From Blastomyces gilchristii SLH14081 (Eukaryota; Ascomycota; Eurotiomycetes; Onygenales; Ajellomycetaceae): 64,000 nucleotides of DNA. The DNA lies in contig NW_003101662.1 of NCBI RefSeq assembly GCF_000003855.2, positions 199,136-263,135 of the forward strand, written 5' to 3'. Position numbers and translations under genes: made by a program. This document shows, one piece after another, positions 48,380 to 60,635 of this stretch. How positions within the stretch are numbered: the stretch's first letter is position 1; every line of letters begins with the position of its first letter. The notes beneath the pieces are model-generated. The model made no database searches. It saw only the letters and a program-made list of their open reading frames with translations, and was not told the DNA's origin.

Positions 48380-50660
48380 AGTCTGCTTTCTCTTAGTATT
48401 CACAGAATTCAGAGAATCATCTAATACAGGCATCTCTTTCACTTTGAAGACTTTTCATAGAATATCAGTGAGTGTCTTTGAGCTCACTGATTCTGCTAGG
48501 TTTTTAACTCTCTTGCTTTTCTTAACTGTGCACACTATGTACAATCTTTTGCATCATGATTTTGACATCTGCAGTTAAAGTAAGCTGAATGCTCATAATA
48601 TCAAGATTTTCACTCAGGGAATTTCTTTTTCAGAGAATTCAACACTTTAGTGATAATATTTAAATCTAGATTCATCATATCTGAGTATATGACTTGTGTC
48701 ATAGAAGTCTGATTATCTGTTCTCTGTTAAGACTAGACTGACCGTGTGACCGTGTCTGGGACCAGGACCAGATTTTTTGATAGTCTCATTACCAATTCAA
48801 CTGATTCCATTACACGGTTTTAACATTAGATAGTAGTCTCATACTGTCTCAGTGAAACTTACTGTCTACTCTTGTCACATTTTCCAAATGAGACCATGAT
48901 TTCCACTTCTCAATTTAAATTATTTTTATTGCTTTAAATGACTTTAAATCTCATTTGAGCATTACCAAAAAGTGTTACTTTTTAAAAAATTAAAAATAGT
49001 CTAAAAGAAACCTTAAAATATCTAAAAATAGTAACTTTATGCCAAGAATGGAACTAAATGAGATCAAATGGAACCACTTTCTCATTTTTTTCAAGTCATG
49101 GTTTCATTTTAAGATCTGATATATAGTCACTTTACATGTTTTTTTGATAGCCAGTCCCAGCGGGATTCACGCTAAGAAATGTATGGGACCAGATCAAATG
49201 AGATCAAATGTGAAATTCATGGTCCCAGCGGCCAGTCTAGTTAAGACATACTTGATTGCAGTATTTTCTGTTGCAATTAACTCACTTATTTCTGTATAAT
49301 AAGAATGTTATATGCTTCTTTCACTGTATCTGATTATAAGATTAAGCATTTTCATTCTGCTCTTAACTTGAGTATAAGATCATGAATGAAAATCTGTAAA
49401 TAGAAAGATATTGAACGCTCTTCATTCAATATAAGATAGTATAAGCTGAAGTATATAAAGTATGATATAAGATCACTTACTTATCTACACTCAGTGAAGT
49501 GTTTATAACACTTATCTTATATATTCACTTTCTCAAAGTTATACAAGATTCATTTGAAAAACTCATTTCATATTTATAAGAATGAATATTACTCTGAGTC
49601 TGTGAGATTTATCTTTTTATCAGTCATTTATAATGACTTCACTTTTCTGTATAGAAATGCAGCAGATCTTAAAACTTGTTGAAATTTCATTAACTGTCTG
49701 TCTGTGAGTTCATATTCAATTCAATAATATGATTATATCTGACTTAGTCAGCTGATTGCAGCATCATTTTTTCAGTTACTATTAAAGCTTAATAGCTTCA
49801 GCAGATCTTTTAGCTTAATATATCTTATACTTGAATTCTCATTCTGTGCAGTGATCTCAGATAATGTGTACACTTCTGAAGAGATTGTGAATAATTGTAA
49901 TGAAATCTTCAGATTCAGTGCAGTTGTCTGTCTATGTAAATGTTTAATCTTCTACTGCAGGTCTAAGACCTGGTTTTCTCTATTTTTATTGATGATGATG
50001 ATTGTATCAGCAAAGCTCTTCATAGTGAATGCTTGATCTGTAGCAAATGTCAATTGTTGTTTAGCTTTCACCTCAGTCTGCCACTGTGTACACAAGGCCT
50101 TGATTTTGTTTAGAATTCTCATATACATACAGAGCTTTAATTCTGATTCAGCAGTTTTAACTACTTTTCTTACTGCTTCAAGTAAACTCTCTGAGAGATT
50201 CTATATATCTTTCAGTTCAGGTAGCAGAGAAGAGTGTTCATATTAACTAGCAGAGATATTTATTTCAGTGATTTCTCATTGATTGTATGATGTCTATTGT
50301 TATATTACTATATTGTTATATCACTATATAATTTCTGTTATCATTGTACAACTTCAGTGATGATCACTTCTCTCTTTTTATTCTTCTTTTGAGTAGAGAG
50401 TGAACTTCTTTGAATCTGGTTCATGACTCTCATTCTCTTTCTCACACCTCATCTGTTCATATATGTAGCATTTGTCTGGATGTGAAGTTTTTCCTCAATA
50501 AGCAAAGCAGCATCAATTAGATGCCCTTTCACTCACTGCTCTTTATATGCTATCTTTTGAGATGTTCTAGAACCACACTGACATGATAACTATGAATTGC
50601 TTTGTAGATGGAATTATCACACTCTAAAGAAGTCTGCACTTCTCACTGATTTTTAGACAT
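48380..50660 (-). pseudogene. G3 gag remnant
   Basis: The frame starts MSKNQ with an ATG at 50660, only 9 nt after the 5' LTR. A zinc-knuckle relic reads YFNCRCQNHDAKDCT near 48580. MITE-5 (48734-49239) is inserted in it. Stops are throughout. Confidence 0.65.
48734..49239 (-). mobile_element. MITE-5 (hAT-type, 506 bp)
   Basis: TAGACTGACCG...CGGCCAGTCTA with a perfect 8-bp duplication GTTAAGAC (48726-48733 and 49240-49247). Inverted relative to MITE-4. Confidence 0.97.
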
Positions 50661-50669
50661 GCTATCAGA

Positions 50670-50837
50670 TGTGATTCAAAGGTTTCTTGAGTCAGTGTAT
50701 GATTACAGGCATACGCTGGCTTCTTATATACTGTATGCTATATTAATTGGTGGCCGCTATGGCCCCTTTACATTTGTAAGCAAGTTCAAGAAGCGGCCGC
50801 GTTATTATTCAACAGTTGTATGTTCTTCCGAATCACA
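50670..50837 (-). repeat. G3 5' LTR
   Basis: The outer (right) side keeps GGTGGCCGCTATGGCCCC and AAGCGGCCGCG. The inner (left) side is converted (GGCATACGCTGG). Confidence 0.94.
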
Positions 50838-51509
50838 GAATGAAGTAATTATTTATTATAATTAAAAGAAAGTATTCTGTATTGAATTATAAATAATATA
50901 GACTTTATAATTCTCAGTGATTTTTTAAAGAGTTTGTAAATCTTCAATAGAAGTAAAAGAAGTGAAAGAAGTGAATTTAGAAAATATAATAAAGATTTAA
51001 GAAAGATAATAATTTATTTTTAATAAAGATAATAACTAATCACTGATATATATATAGACTGGCTGCTGAAACTATAAATTTCACATTTGATTTCATTTGA
51101 TCTGATCTCATACATTTCTTAATGTGAATTCTGCTGAGACTAGTTATTAAAAAAACATGTAAAGTGACTATATATCAGATCTTAAAATGAAATCATGACT
51201 TGAAAAAAATGAGAAAGTGATCTCATTTGATCTCATTTAGTCTCAATCTTGACATAAAGTTACTATTTTTAGACATTTTAAGGTTTTTTTTAGACTATTT
51301 TTAATTTTTTTCAAAAGTAACACTTTTTAATAATGCTTAAATGAGATTTAAAGTCATTTAAAGCAATAAAAATAATTTAAATTGAGAAGTGAAAATCATA
51401 ATCTTATTTGAAAAATGTGATAAGAGTAGACAGTAAGTCTCACTGAGACAGTATGAAACTACTACCTAGACTGACCGTGTGACCGTGTCTGGAATCAGGA
51501 CTAAACTTT

Positions 51510-53200
51510 ACAGTTATCACATTGTCTAGAAGTATTACTTCTGGTCATGATTTGTATTCATCACATTGATTTCAAATCATGTTATTTCAAATATTAAAGA
51601 TTTCAGATTCACTTTTCAAATAAAAATCTAGTCTCAGATAAAGAATATGTTTGAATTCTTAGTCACATTTTCATTCTGATCTCATTATTGAGAATGGCAT
51701 TAAATGAGATCATGAAATCATTTCTCACTTACATAATATTATAACATAGTGCTCATTTGTTGAAAATTCAACAGAGAGTGTTATCAAATATTATTACTTT
51801 TCTGAACACAGATCATAATTCATATAATTTTAATTATAAAAAAAACATAAAATACAAAAAAAAACAAAAAACAAAAAACAAAACAAACACAAGAAAAAAT
51901 CATAAAAAAAAAAAAAGAAAAGAAAAAGAAAAAAACAAAAAATAAAAAAAAAAAAAAATCAAGATTGCAGAGCTGCAGCATCTCTAAAATACTCACTTCT
52001 CAGAGTCTTTACAATGTTCATTATCAACTGTGTATTTCTCACAGTGAGAGTAATACAGCTGTGATGAGTCATTGTCTTAACATTATCTAATAAATAATCA
52101 GTATATATCTGTATAAATGTGAATAATTAGAAAACATATACTTAAAAAGTGTGGTCAGAGTGAACTCTGCTGCCACTTGAATAACATCAAGAGTAGAATG
52201 CTGGAATTGATGATTTCTCTCATTGATTTCACAGACAAGGCATGTGAAGATGATCTTGAGAAATATAAGATTCTCTGACTTCTGATAAAAATAAATCTCA
52301 TGAAGAGACTCTATTTTCATGATATCAGAGACTGAGTATTATTAAAAAGTGTTACTTTCATGCAATGCATATGCACTTACTGCAGTGATTCACTCTCTGC
52401 ACACATAATCAAGAGTTGCAGCTTTTCCATGCTGCATGACTCTCTCTGAGATGCTGCTGTCAGTTTGCAACCCATGCAGTCTTTCAGTTCAGCATGCACT
52501 GTGTATATGCAGCCCTGTGTGCTGGGGCTGTGTTAGTCATTATGGCCTGGCGTGGTACTCACTTTTTGTAAGCCATGTTTCATTTGAGAAGGAGAGAGGA
52601 AGATGCAACTGTTGTTTTATTAAGAGAGAAATAAATAATTAATATTATTGAATGTAATTTAATTCATCTGCATTTAAAATTTAATTAGTCTATACTCTTT
52701 AATTTGAGGGTTTCTATGAGTGTTTTAATAGTTTTCATACCAGCTTGAACTTAGTGATGAATTAAAGAAGAAGAGAAATGAGAGAAGAAAGAAATGAGAA
52801 TAACTTATCTTTATAATATAAAAACAGAGAATTGCTGCAATCATTCTCTCTAGTAATAAAGATCTGTTTTCTGCATGTATCTCTGATATAGATTATATGA
52901 TAAATGCATACAAAGAATATCAATAGTGCATGCATTGAATGAAGATAATGTTGCTATGCAACACTGTAGCTGTTTCTGTACATCTCTGAAAGCTGTTAAT
53001 AGTTTCTTTGTCTCTTTATGTTTAATAAGTTAATAATATATTCTGATACACTTCTCATTTCATCATCATTATCATCACTATTATTATTATTATTATCATC
53101 ATCATCATTATCATCATCATCATCATCATCATCACTATCATTATTATCATCATTATTATCATCATCATCATTATTATCATATCATTGCCTGTCTTCATCT
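51510..53200 (+). other. hAT-B 5' region, non-coding and low complexity
   Basis: It contains an A-rich tract (51838-51958), a better-preserved patch with GCCTGGCGTGG (52430-52600), and an ATC/ATT microsatellite (53056-53180). I see no convincing gene. hAT-A has the mirror-image counterparts at 60500-62210, including a T-rich tract at 61739-61870. Confidence 0.6.
53056..53180 (+). repeat. ATC/ATT microsatellite in hAT-B
   Basis: Imperfect trinucleotide array. The hAT-A counterpart is the AAT/GAT array at 60509-60640, which is longer and more uniform. Confidence 0.9.
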
Positions 53201-53227
53201 CTCTCTCAACACTTATTAAAATCAATC

Positions 53228-53992
53228 ATGTTATTTCTTTTTAAATATTCTGCAGTTCTGCAGATCATCAAGGTGTGTGAGCACTGTCACAGATTGAAGA
53301 AAGAGAAGAAGAAGGTGTTTAAGTACAGAAAGACAGATTGTAAGACATGTTATGATGTCTTGAAGAGACTCTGTAAGAGAGTAGAATAATAATAATTTTA
53401 AGTAACACTTCTGATAGATTTAGACTGAACTAAGTATAGAAATAATGCAGATGACACTGTCTGTGAGAGATTGAAAAAGAAGACAGTGAAGAGCCTCATA
53501 CAGTAGTAGTAGAACCAGGAGAAGTTCTGAGAATGATTTGAGATCAAGATAAAGAGAGAGAGAGAGAAGAAGAGTGTTACTGTAAATAAGCAGTAGCAGA
53601 AGAAGATTAAGAAGGTATTAAAGCAGAAGATAAAGAAGTCAAAACTGATAAGTTTTTTATTGAGAGATAATGATTTTTGATAACACTTCTGTTCTCTACT
53701 TGATTAGCAGAAGCTGATAGAGAAGGGAATTGAGACCTTGTTCAGATCTCAAATGTGCTTCATGATTCAGAATATTGAGAAGACAGCTCTGCTCTCTGAG
53801 CATGTCAATCTGCTTATCACTGAGATGGAACCCAAGGCAGCAGGCCAGGAAATGCAGGATTTTGAGATGCAGGTTGACCTGGCTGAGAGAAAGCAGCAGA
53901 AACTCTTCTCTGAGAAGGCAGCAGAGAGAGATTTTAAGATGATTATCATCTCAGATGAGGAGGAGGAGAAGAAGAATAAGAATAAGAAGTGA
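53228..53992 (+). CDS. hAT-B accessory protein, zinc-cluster-like, probably spliced and degraded
   Basis: From an ATG at 53228, the product has VCEHCHRLKKEKKK, then CKTCYDVLKRLC. This spacing resembles a Zn2Cys6 (GAL4-type) cluster whose third Cys is Lys. After a stop at 53390 there are candidate introns (GTAAC...CAG ending near 53446, and one ending TTAGCAG near 53709). A last exon carries KLIEKGIETLFRSQMCF, a long Glu/Lys/Gln helix and an acidic-basic tail EEEEKKNKNKK. It ends at 53992. A counterpart is in hAT-A (57800-58244 and 60095-60410, reverse). A DNA-binding partner of the transposase is possible but not shown. Confidence 0.45.
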
Positions 53993-54639
53993 ATTATAAA
54001 GAATAATGAGAAGAATGAGAAAGAGAAGAAAGATAATAAGTAGAAAAAGTTTTTTTCTTTTTATATTAGTTAGTTATAAGTTTGTAACTATTAGTTAATA
54101 ATTGAAATTAATTTTAAGTTTTCAAAAATTATTGTACAAGTTGTAATCAATTATCAATATCAGGAATAATATATATATATATATTCAACTATCATGTCAC
54201 TATAATGTATAAGTATCAATATTTTTTCAACATTGACATTTACAATATTAATATATTTTTAATGATATTATCTGATAACACAATTTAATAACACTCTCTT
54301 TCATAATATTAATATATTTCAAGAAATATGACAGAGATTAATCAAGATTGTTTATTTACTTTTATACATTGATGATATTCAATCTGAGTTAGTACTAAAA
54401 TTATAACTAAGCTAAGAAAGAAAATTATTTTCTCTTATATTAATTCTTCTTACACACATCAGTGATCAGTTATTGAAAATAAATTGTTATCTTTCTTAAA
54501 TTATTATCATATCTTCTGAATTCACTTCTTTCACTTCTTTTACTTCTATTGAAGATTCATAAACTCTTCAAGAAATTACTGTGAATCACAAAGTCTATGT
54601 TATTTATAATTCAACACAGAATACTCTCTTTCAATTATA

Positions 54640-56910
54640 ATGAATAATCACTTCATTCTTCACATCTGATTTCAGGTCATGAAATTTATGAAAAACTCAA
54701 TATAAACACTGAGATGAACTATAGAATAATTATCAACAGATTGTATTATAGATTATTGAAGAGTCATCTCTCTGCTACAATCACTGCAACTTCATTCAGA
54801 AATATTTATCATAAACTGATCATGACTCTGAAGAAATTTCCTGACACCTGAAGTCATCAGAATGCAGACAATAAAAGAAAAATAATCAGAAAATTACTAC
54901 TGAGCTGATAAGTTACTCTATCAGATAATGATTTTTAATAATACTAACTTTCTAATTTAAAGAAAATTATGTGAAAATAATCATATATCAGTACTCTGAT
55001 TCTATAACTCTTATCTAATAACTTTTATAAATAATTACTTCATATATGTATATCTCTGAATCTTTCTCTTCAATCAATTGAAAACTCTGAATTCTGAACA
55101 CTTCTTTAAATACTTAATTTAAATCTTCATATTTCATATCAATTCTGTCTTCAGTTCAATCTCAAGACACACTACAAAGTCAATATACAACATCTAGAAT
55201 CAGAGTTAAAGAATCATTGAAGAGTGTCTCTCACAGTGAATGTATGAACTAGTACAAATAATCTTGTATTTATAAGAGTTACATATTATTACATTGATAA
55301 GAACTGAACTTATTAAGAGACATTAATTGAATTTGAATCATTGATCAGTAGTCATACTGAGAATTATATAACAGAGATATTAATAACTGTGATTAAAAAT
55401 AACTATTGAGATATTAGTCTCAGTCTTTTTACAATTATAACTGACAATGCTGCAAATAACTACACTATAATGAACAGCTTGAAGCAAAAATTGACTTTAC
55501 ATTTCTGAAATGATAAACAAGGTCATATTCTCTGTATTACTTATGTGATTTAACTTGTGATACAAACACTGATAAAGAATCTTAACATTGAGATGAAGAA
55601 TAATAAGATGACTGATTCTTGAGATGAGAATAAGATGAAAGTGATTACTCAAGTAACTTTTACATTCACTTTGTAAAAGATAATGTTTTTTGACAACACT
55701 TTTTAATATTACTTTTTAATAACACTTTTTGATAATACTACTGTTAATTTTGAATAGATTGACTAATAATTTAAATATCACAGATTTGAAACATTGTTAA
55801 TGTGATTTATATCTCCTCTAAATAACAATAATAATTCTATGATATTCAATAAACAAACAAATCAGTCACATCACTGAATATGATACAGAATATTAGAATA
55901 TAGTGAAGTTTAATATATAAGATAACTGTTCAGACTCTTCAATTATATCAGATGATTGATTATTGAGTGCAATACTCTGATTGAGAAAAGATTCAGACAT
56001 TAAAACTTTCTGATATAAAGTAGACTCAGTTGAAATATATGATTAATTTACTGTTTCAGTTTTATAAGACAATAAAGACAGTCTTAATCACTTATACATC
56101 AATGCTGCAGTCAGTCTGATAAGTGTATAACAGTTTATTTACTCATCTTGAGAAGCAGTTGAATCACTTAAAAAGAAATTCAGTCTGAGATGATGCTATA
56201 GCATAGGCTATTATTACTGTAAGAGATAAACTGGTATATTACTACAGCAAAACTGAACAATCTTTTACAGAGTATTATACTGTAGCAGCTCTACTAGATC
56301 TCTCTCATTGAGTTAATATCTACACTTCTCAAGATTGAACAGAGGAGAAATAAGACTCATATATCAAATTAGTCTGAGACTACTACAATGCTAACTATCA
56401 GAGATTTGAATAAGCAGATGTTTAAGATGTGAAGACAGTGAAATACAATTCTCTAGTAAGTAATAATCTTTGATAACATTTCATATCTCATAGAACTATA
56501 ATACTAACTTTGAAACAGAACTTGTATACATTGATTACAACTGAAAATCAGGCAAAACTACATGCTTATAAAACTGAATTTGACTGCTATCTTCAAGATA
56601 ATTCAATGAATTTATGTGTCAAATCAATTCTAGAGTTATGAAAAATTATTGAGAGTATATATTCAACTGTTACACTGATGATGTGTGATATTCTGACAAT
56701 TTCATTGACAGAGGTGAGAATGAAGTGAAAGTTCAACTCAAGTTAAGATATTTATCACTATCACTGAGAACAATTACAAGAAGAAACAATCAAGAAACTC
56801 ATAATTGTAAAACATGAAATTATCAGACAGTTTAATATCTCTGATCACAGTATATCAGAGAAGTGTAGTTTTCATGAGAAAGTGAAGAATAAACTTACAC
56901 AAGAATGTAT
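54640..56910 (+). pseudogene. hAT-B transposase
   Basis: The hAT core is visible: ITDNAANNYTIMNSL at 55435-55480, GHILCITYVI-LVIQTL at 55521-55570, then EKYYTVAALLDLSH at about 56264-56310 (hAT Y-x-AA-LLDP-like block). The C-terminal dimerisation block is near 56575-56840: DCYLQDNSMNLCVKSILEL, STVTLMMCDILTISLTEV, and KLIIVKHEIIRQFNISD. TGA replaces Trp or Arg-type codons at many places, so this copy is inactive. The N-terminal limit and any BED finger are unclear. Confidence 0.82.
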
Positions 56911-57346
56911 TTAGTTATTTCATGAGTATTATTAATAATTGTTACCAAATTCTGATTATATAAGCAATCACTAAATGAACTGAATGAGACTGATTTTAAT
57001 CTTCAGTCTCAGTTTCATTCTGATTTTGAAAGAATGATTATCTTTCACAGTTTATTCTGAGAAATTACTCTCATTTCACTGTTCTTGAATTAAATCTGGT
57101 CATTTTTCACATCATTTCTCTCAGAAATGGTCCATTTTCAGATTTTTTTGAGGCTTGGTCCTGGTGGGACTCATGCCAAGAAATGTATGAGACTAGACCA
57201 AATGGGATCAAATGTGAAATTCATGGTTCTGCCGGCCAGTCTACTACTATCTAATGTTAAAACTATGTAATGAGATCAGTTGAATTAGTAATAAAACTAT
57301 CAAAGAATCTAATCCTGGTCTCAGACACAGTTACACGGTCAGTCTA

Positions 57347-58244
57347 TGTATATAAGAAGAATTATTATAGGAGAAAATAGTCTTCTTTCTTAGCTTAGTT
57401 ATAATTTTAATACTAACTCGGATTGAATATTATCAATATATAAAAGTAAATAAACAATCTTGATTAATCTCTGTTATATTTCTTAAAATATATTAATATT
57501 GTGAAAGAGAGTATTATCAAATTGTATTATCAGATAATATCATTAAAAATATATTAATATTGTAAATATCAATATTAAAAAAATGTTGATACTTATATAT
57601 TATAGTAATTTATAAATCATGATAGTTAAATATATATATATATATTATTCCTGACATTGATTACAACTTGTACAATAATTTTTGAAAACTTAAAATCAAT
57701 TTCAATTAATAATAATTATGAACTTATAATTTACTAATATAAAAAGAAAAAAACTTTTTCTACTTATTATCTTTCTTCTCTTTTTTATTCTTCTTATTAT
57801 TTTTTATAATTCACTTCTTATTTTTATTCTTCTTCTTCTTCTTCTTATCTGAGATAATAATCATTTTAAAATCTCTCTTCACTGTCTTCTTAGAGAAGAA
57901 TTCTCACTGCTTTCTCTCAGTCAGATTAATTTATATCTTAAAATCTTATATTTTCTGATCTACTGTCTTGAGTTTTATCTCAGTAGTAAGTAGATTAATA
58001 TACTCAGAGAGTAGAGCTATCTTCTCAATATTCTGAATAATGAAGTGCATTTGAGATCTGAATAAGATCTTAATTCTCTTCTTCTCTATCAGCTCCTGCT
58101 AATTAATTAGAGAATAGAAGTGTTATCAAAAATCATTTTCTCTTAATAAATAAAAAAACTTATCAGTTTTGACTTTTTTATCTCTTACTTTAATACTCTT
58201 TTAATCTTCTTCTACTACTGCTTATTTATAGTAATACTCTTCCC
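57347..58244 (-). pseudogene. hAT-A accessory-gene and spacer remnant
   Basis: Reverse-strand match to hAT-B 53580-54460. The end of the accessory gene lies near 57812. The remaining part continues at 60095-60410 after LINE L-4. Confidence 0.7.
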
Positions 58245-60094
58245 TGTATTACCTCAGTAGCTGATTATGAAGTTCAAGTTTGATGAAATAATCAAGGGAA
58301 TTTCACTGAACTCTTTCAAAGTCTGCAAAACAGAGCTTTGAGAAGAATTCTGAGAGTATTCAAATCATCTTCTATTAAAGCAATGAAAATTAAAGCTTCA
58401 ATTCCTTCTTCTGCTATTAGATTTGAAAAGGCCTGTATGAACTATGCTCTGAGAGTTATAAAGATGAGCTCAAATCATATAATCAGAGAAAGAGTCTCTT
58501 CTTCATTTTCATCAATTAACTCTGAAAATAAACTGGATTGAAATAGATTTCTTGATTGAAATGAAATAATTCTTCAAAGAAAATGCCTTCTCAACTGTAC
58601 AGACTATACTCTCTGATTAAAATCACTTTTCTTCTTTAAATATTGAAAAAGTTGATCATGAGAAGATATCTCTCTGGAGAGAAAAGCTTGAATCTCTTAT
58701 AGACTTACAAATAAGTGAACTATTCAAGAAGAAAGAATATGAACAGTATTTGAAGAGAATTTTCACAATTAATATAGAAGACTCTATTCTGATTTATTCA
58801 GATGACTTCAAAAATGAGAATTTGAATAGATTAGGCGCAGGCATTGCTTATACTGAAGATAATATCACTTTTATCTCAGATTTCTGAAATTTAGACTGTG
58901 AATCTGAAGTCTTTGATACTGAACTATTTGCAATAGTGAAAGCTTTCAAACTCATTGAAATAAAATCTTATAAAAGAGAAAATAGTTTGAAAGAGACATG
59001 AATATTCTCTAATAGTCAAGCTGCTTTGAAAAGACTTAGAAATAGTCAGATTTATAATGATCAAATGAATCTTAAACTGATCTTAAACTCTGTTTTGAAA
59101 ATTCAAAAGAGAAGAATATTAAAGCTGATAATTCATCTGTACTGAGTTCCTGCTCATATAAATATTCATGACAATGAATTGGCTGATTCAGCTGTAAAAA
59201 AGAGTGCAGAATTAAACAGATCTATTCAAAAAATTATATTCTAGTCTTTTATAAAGAGAAAAATAAAAGAATCTTGTTTAGACAAGTGAAATGAAAGCTG
59301 GCAGAAACAAAAGAAGAGTATACATTATTCAAGATTTGAAACAAAATCCAAGTGAAAATCTTGTGCAATTAAATGTAAAAAGAAAATATTCTCATCTATA
59401 ATACAGCTGAAACTAGAACATGGCTATTTCAAATCTTATATACAAAGATTTGATGATAGATTTGATTCAATAAAATGCTTATTCTGCAATACAAATGAGA
59501 ATTCTGAGTATATTGTAATACACTGTGCATTATACAATAGTCTCAGAGTCAGATTGAAAGAGAAGTATGATCTAAATCAATTAAATATAAGATTCTTATT
59601 CTCAACTGAGACAGGAATTAAATACTTAATAGACTTTCTATCAGAAACTCAAGCAGCTATAAGAAAATGACTAAATTCAGAAATATCTGAATATGAAGAG
59701 GAGGAAATTAATCAGATATAGTCTGTTAAAACAGCTATATACTATCTTTTAATAATTTATTTTGTTATAGTCTCTCTTTACTTTATCTTTTTCTTTCAAT
59801 TTCTTTCTATCTATCTATTTAATGTGTCTATCTTTAAGACTGTGTTCTCTTTTCCTTTGTCATGATATTGTCAAATGATTTCAAAGTATCAGAAGATGTT
59901 AAGACACTGTAATTTATAAACAGTTTTTGTATTCTGAGCTGGAATTTTCTGATTTTGCATATCTGAAATTGATGAATGTATAATAGTTAACTTTACAGAT
60001 ATAGGAAAAACCCTGAGAACTAAAAGTTCTTAGATAGATGTCATAGTCTCTGACTGCATACATCTATAATTGAATAATAATAATAATAATAATA
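58245..60094 (+). mobile_element. LINE L-4, 5'-truncated (1850 bp)
   Basis: A 15-bp target duplication ATAGTAATACTCTTC lies at 58230-58244 and 60095-60109. It contains the end of RT, RNase H (SNSQAALKRL-like; VPAHINIHDNELADSA) and the C-terminal zinc finger of ORF2, then the 3' UTR and a (TAA)n tail. It matches 15744-17600 of L-2 in reverse. Truncation at the 5' end is normal for LINEs. It is inserted in the accessory gene of hAT-A. Confidence 0.95.
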
Positions 60095-60506
60095 ATAGTA
60101 ATACTCTTCTTCTCTCTCTTTCTCTTTATCTTAATTTTAAATTATTTTCAGAACTTCTTCTGATCTCACTGCTACTATATAACACTCTTCACTATCTTCT
60201 TTTTCAATCTCTTATAGACAGTATTATCTGCATTATTTCTATACTTAGTTCAGTCTCAATCTATTAGAAGTATTTCTTAAAATCATTATTATTCTACTCT
60301 CTTACAGAGTCTCTTTAAGATATTATAACATGTTTTAGAATCTGTTTTCTCTTACTTAAACATCTTTTTCTTCTCTCTCTTTAATCTGTAACAGTGCTCA
60401 CGCGCCTTAATAGTTCACAGAACCACAGAATATTTAAAAAGAGATAATATAATTAATTTTAGTAAGTATTAAAAAGAAGTGAAGACAGAAGAGATAGTTA
60501 GAAATA

Positions 60507-60577
<71 letters not shown>

Positions 60578-60595
60578 GTAATGATAATAATAATG

Positions 60596-60635
<40 letters not shown>

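Larger units (their letters stand above)
41734..50837 (-). mobile_element. Ty3/gypsy retrotransposon G3
   Basis: The LTRs at 41734-41900 and 50670-50837 (167-168 bp) run TGTGATTC...GAATCACA. They are flanked by GAAT (41730-41733 and 50838-50841). hAT-B shows the empty site with a single GAAT (reverse complement near 54655), so this is a 4-bp duplication. It contains gag, pol, an antisense gene near its 3' end, MITE-4 and MITE-5. It is unrelated in sequence to G1 and G2. Confidence 0.95.
51467..57243 (+). mobile_element. Autonomous-type hAT transposon hAT-B (5777 bp)
   Basis: The left end TAGACTGACCGTGTGACCGT and right end GGCCAGTCTA match the two ends of the reverse MITEs over about 35 and 90 bp. 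Flanking 8-mers are CTACTACC (51459-51466) and CTACTATC (57244-57251), and the target is the CTACTATC found in the other MITEs. It carries an accessory gene and a hAT transposase, both on the plus strand. It is the full-length reference for hAT-A. Confidence 0.93.
51055..57346 (+). mobile_element. MITE-6 split by hAT-B
   Basis: Its own parts are 51055-51466 and 57252-57346, together 507 bp as in the other MITEs. The 8-bp duplication is TATATATA (51047-51054) against TGTATATA (57347-57354), one G/A difference. It lies in hAT-A, just upstream of the hAT-A transposase core. Confidence 0.92.

Noticed and set aside
50659..50865. 68-aa plus-strand frame
   Set aside because: It is the G3 LTR read in the antisense direction.
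53018..53220. Ser/Leu-rich N-terminus of the zinc-cluster frame
   Set aside because: It is the translation of the ATC/ATT microsatellite, which varies between the two hAT copies. The ATG at 53228 is preferred.
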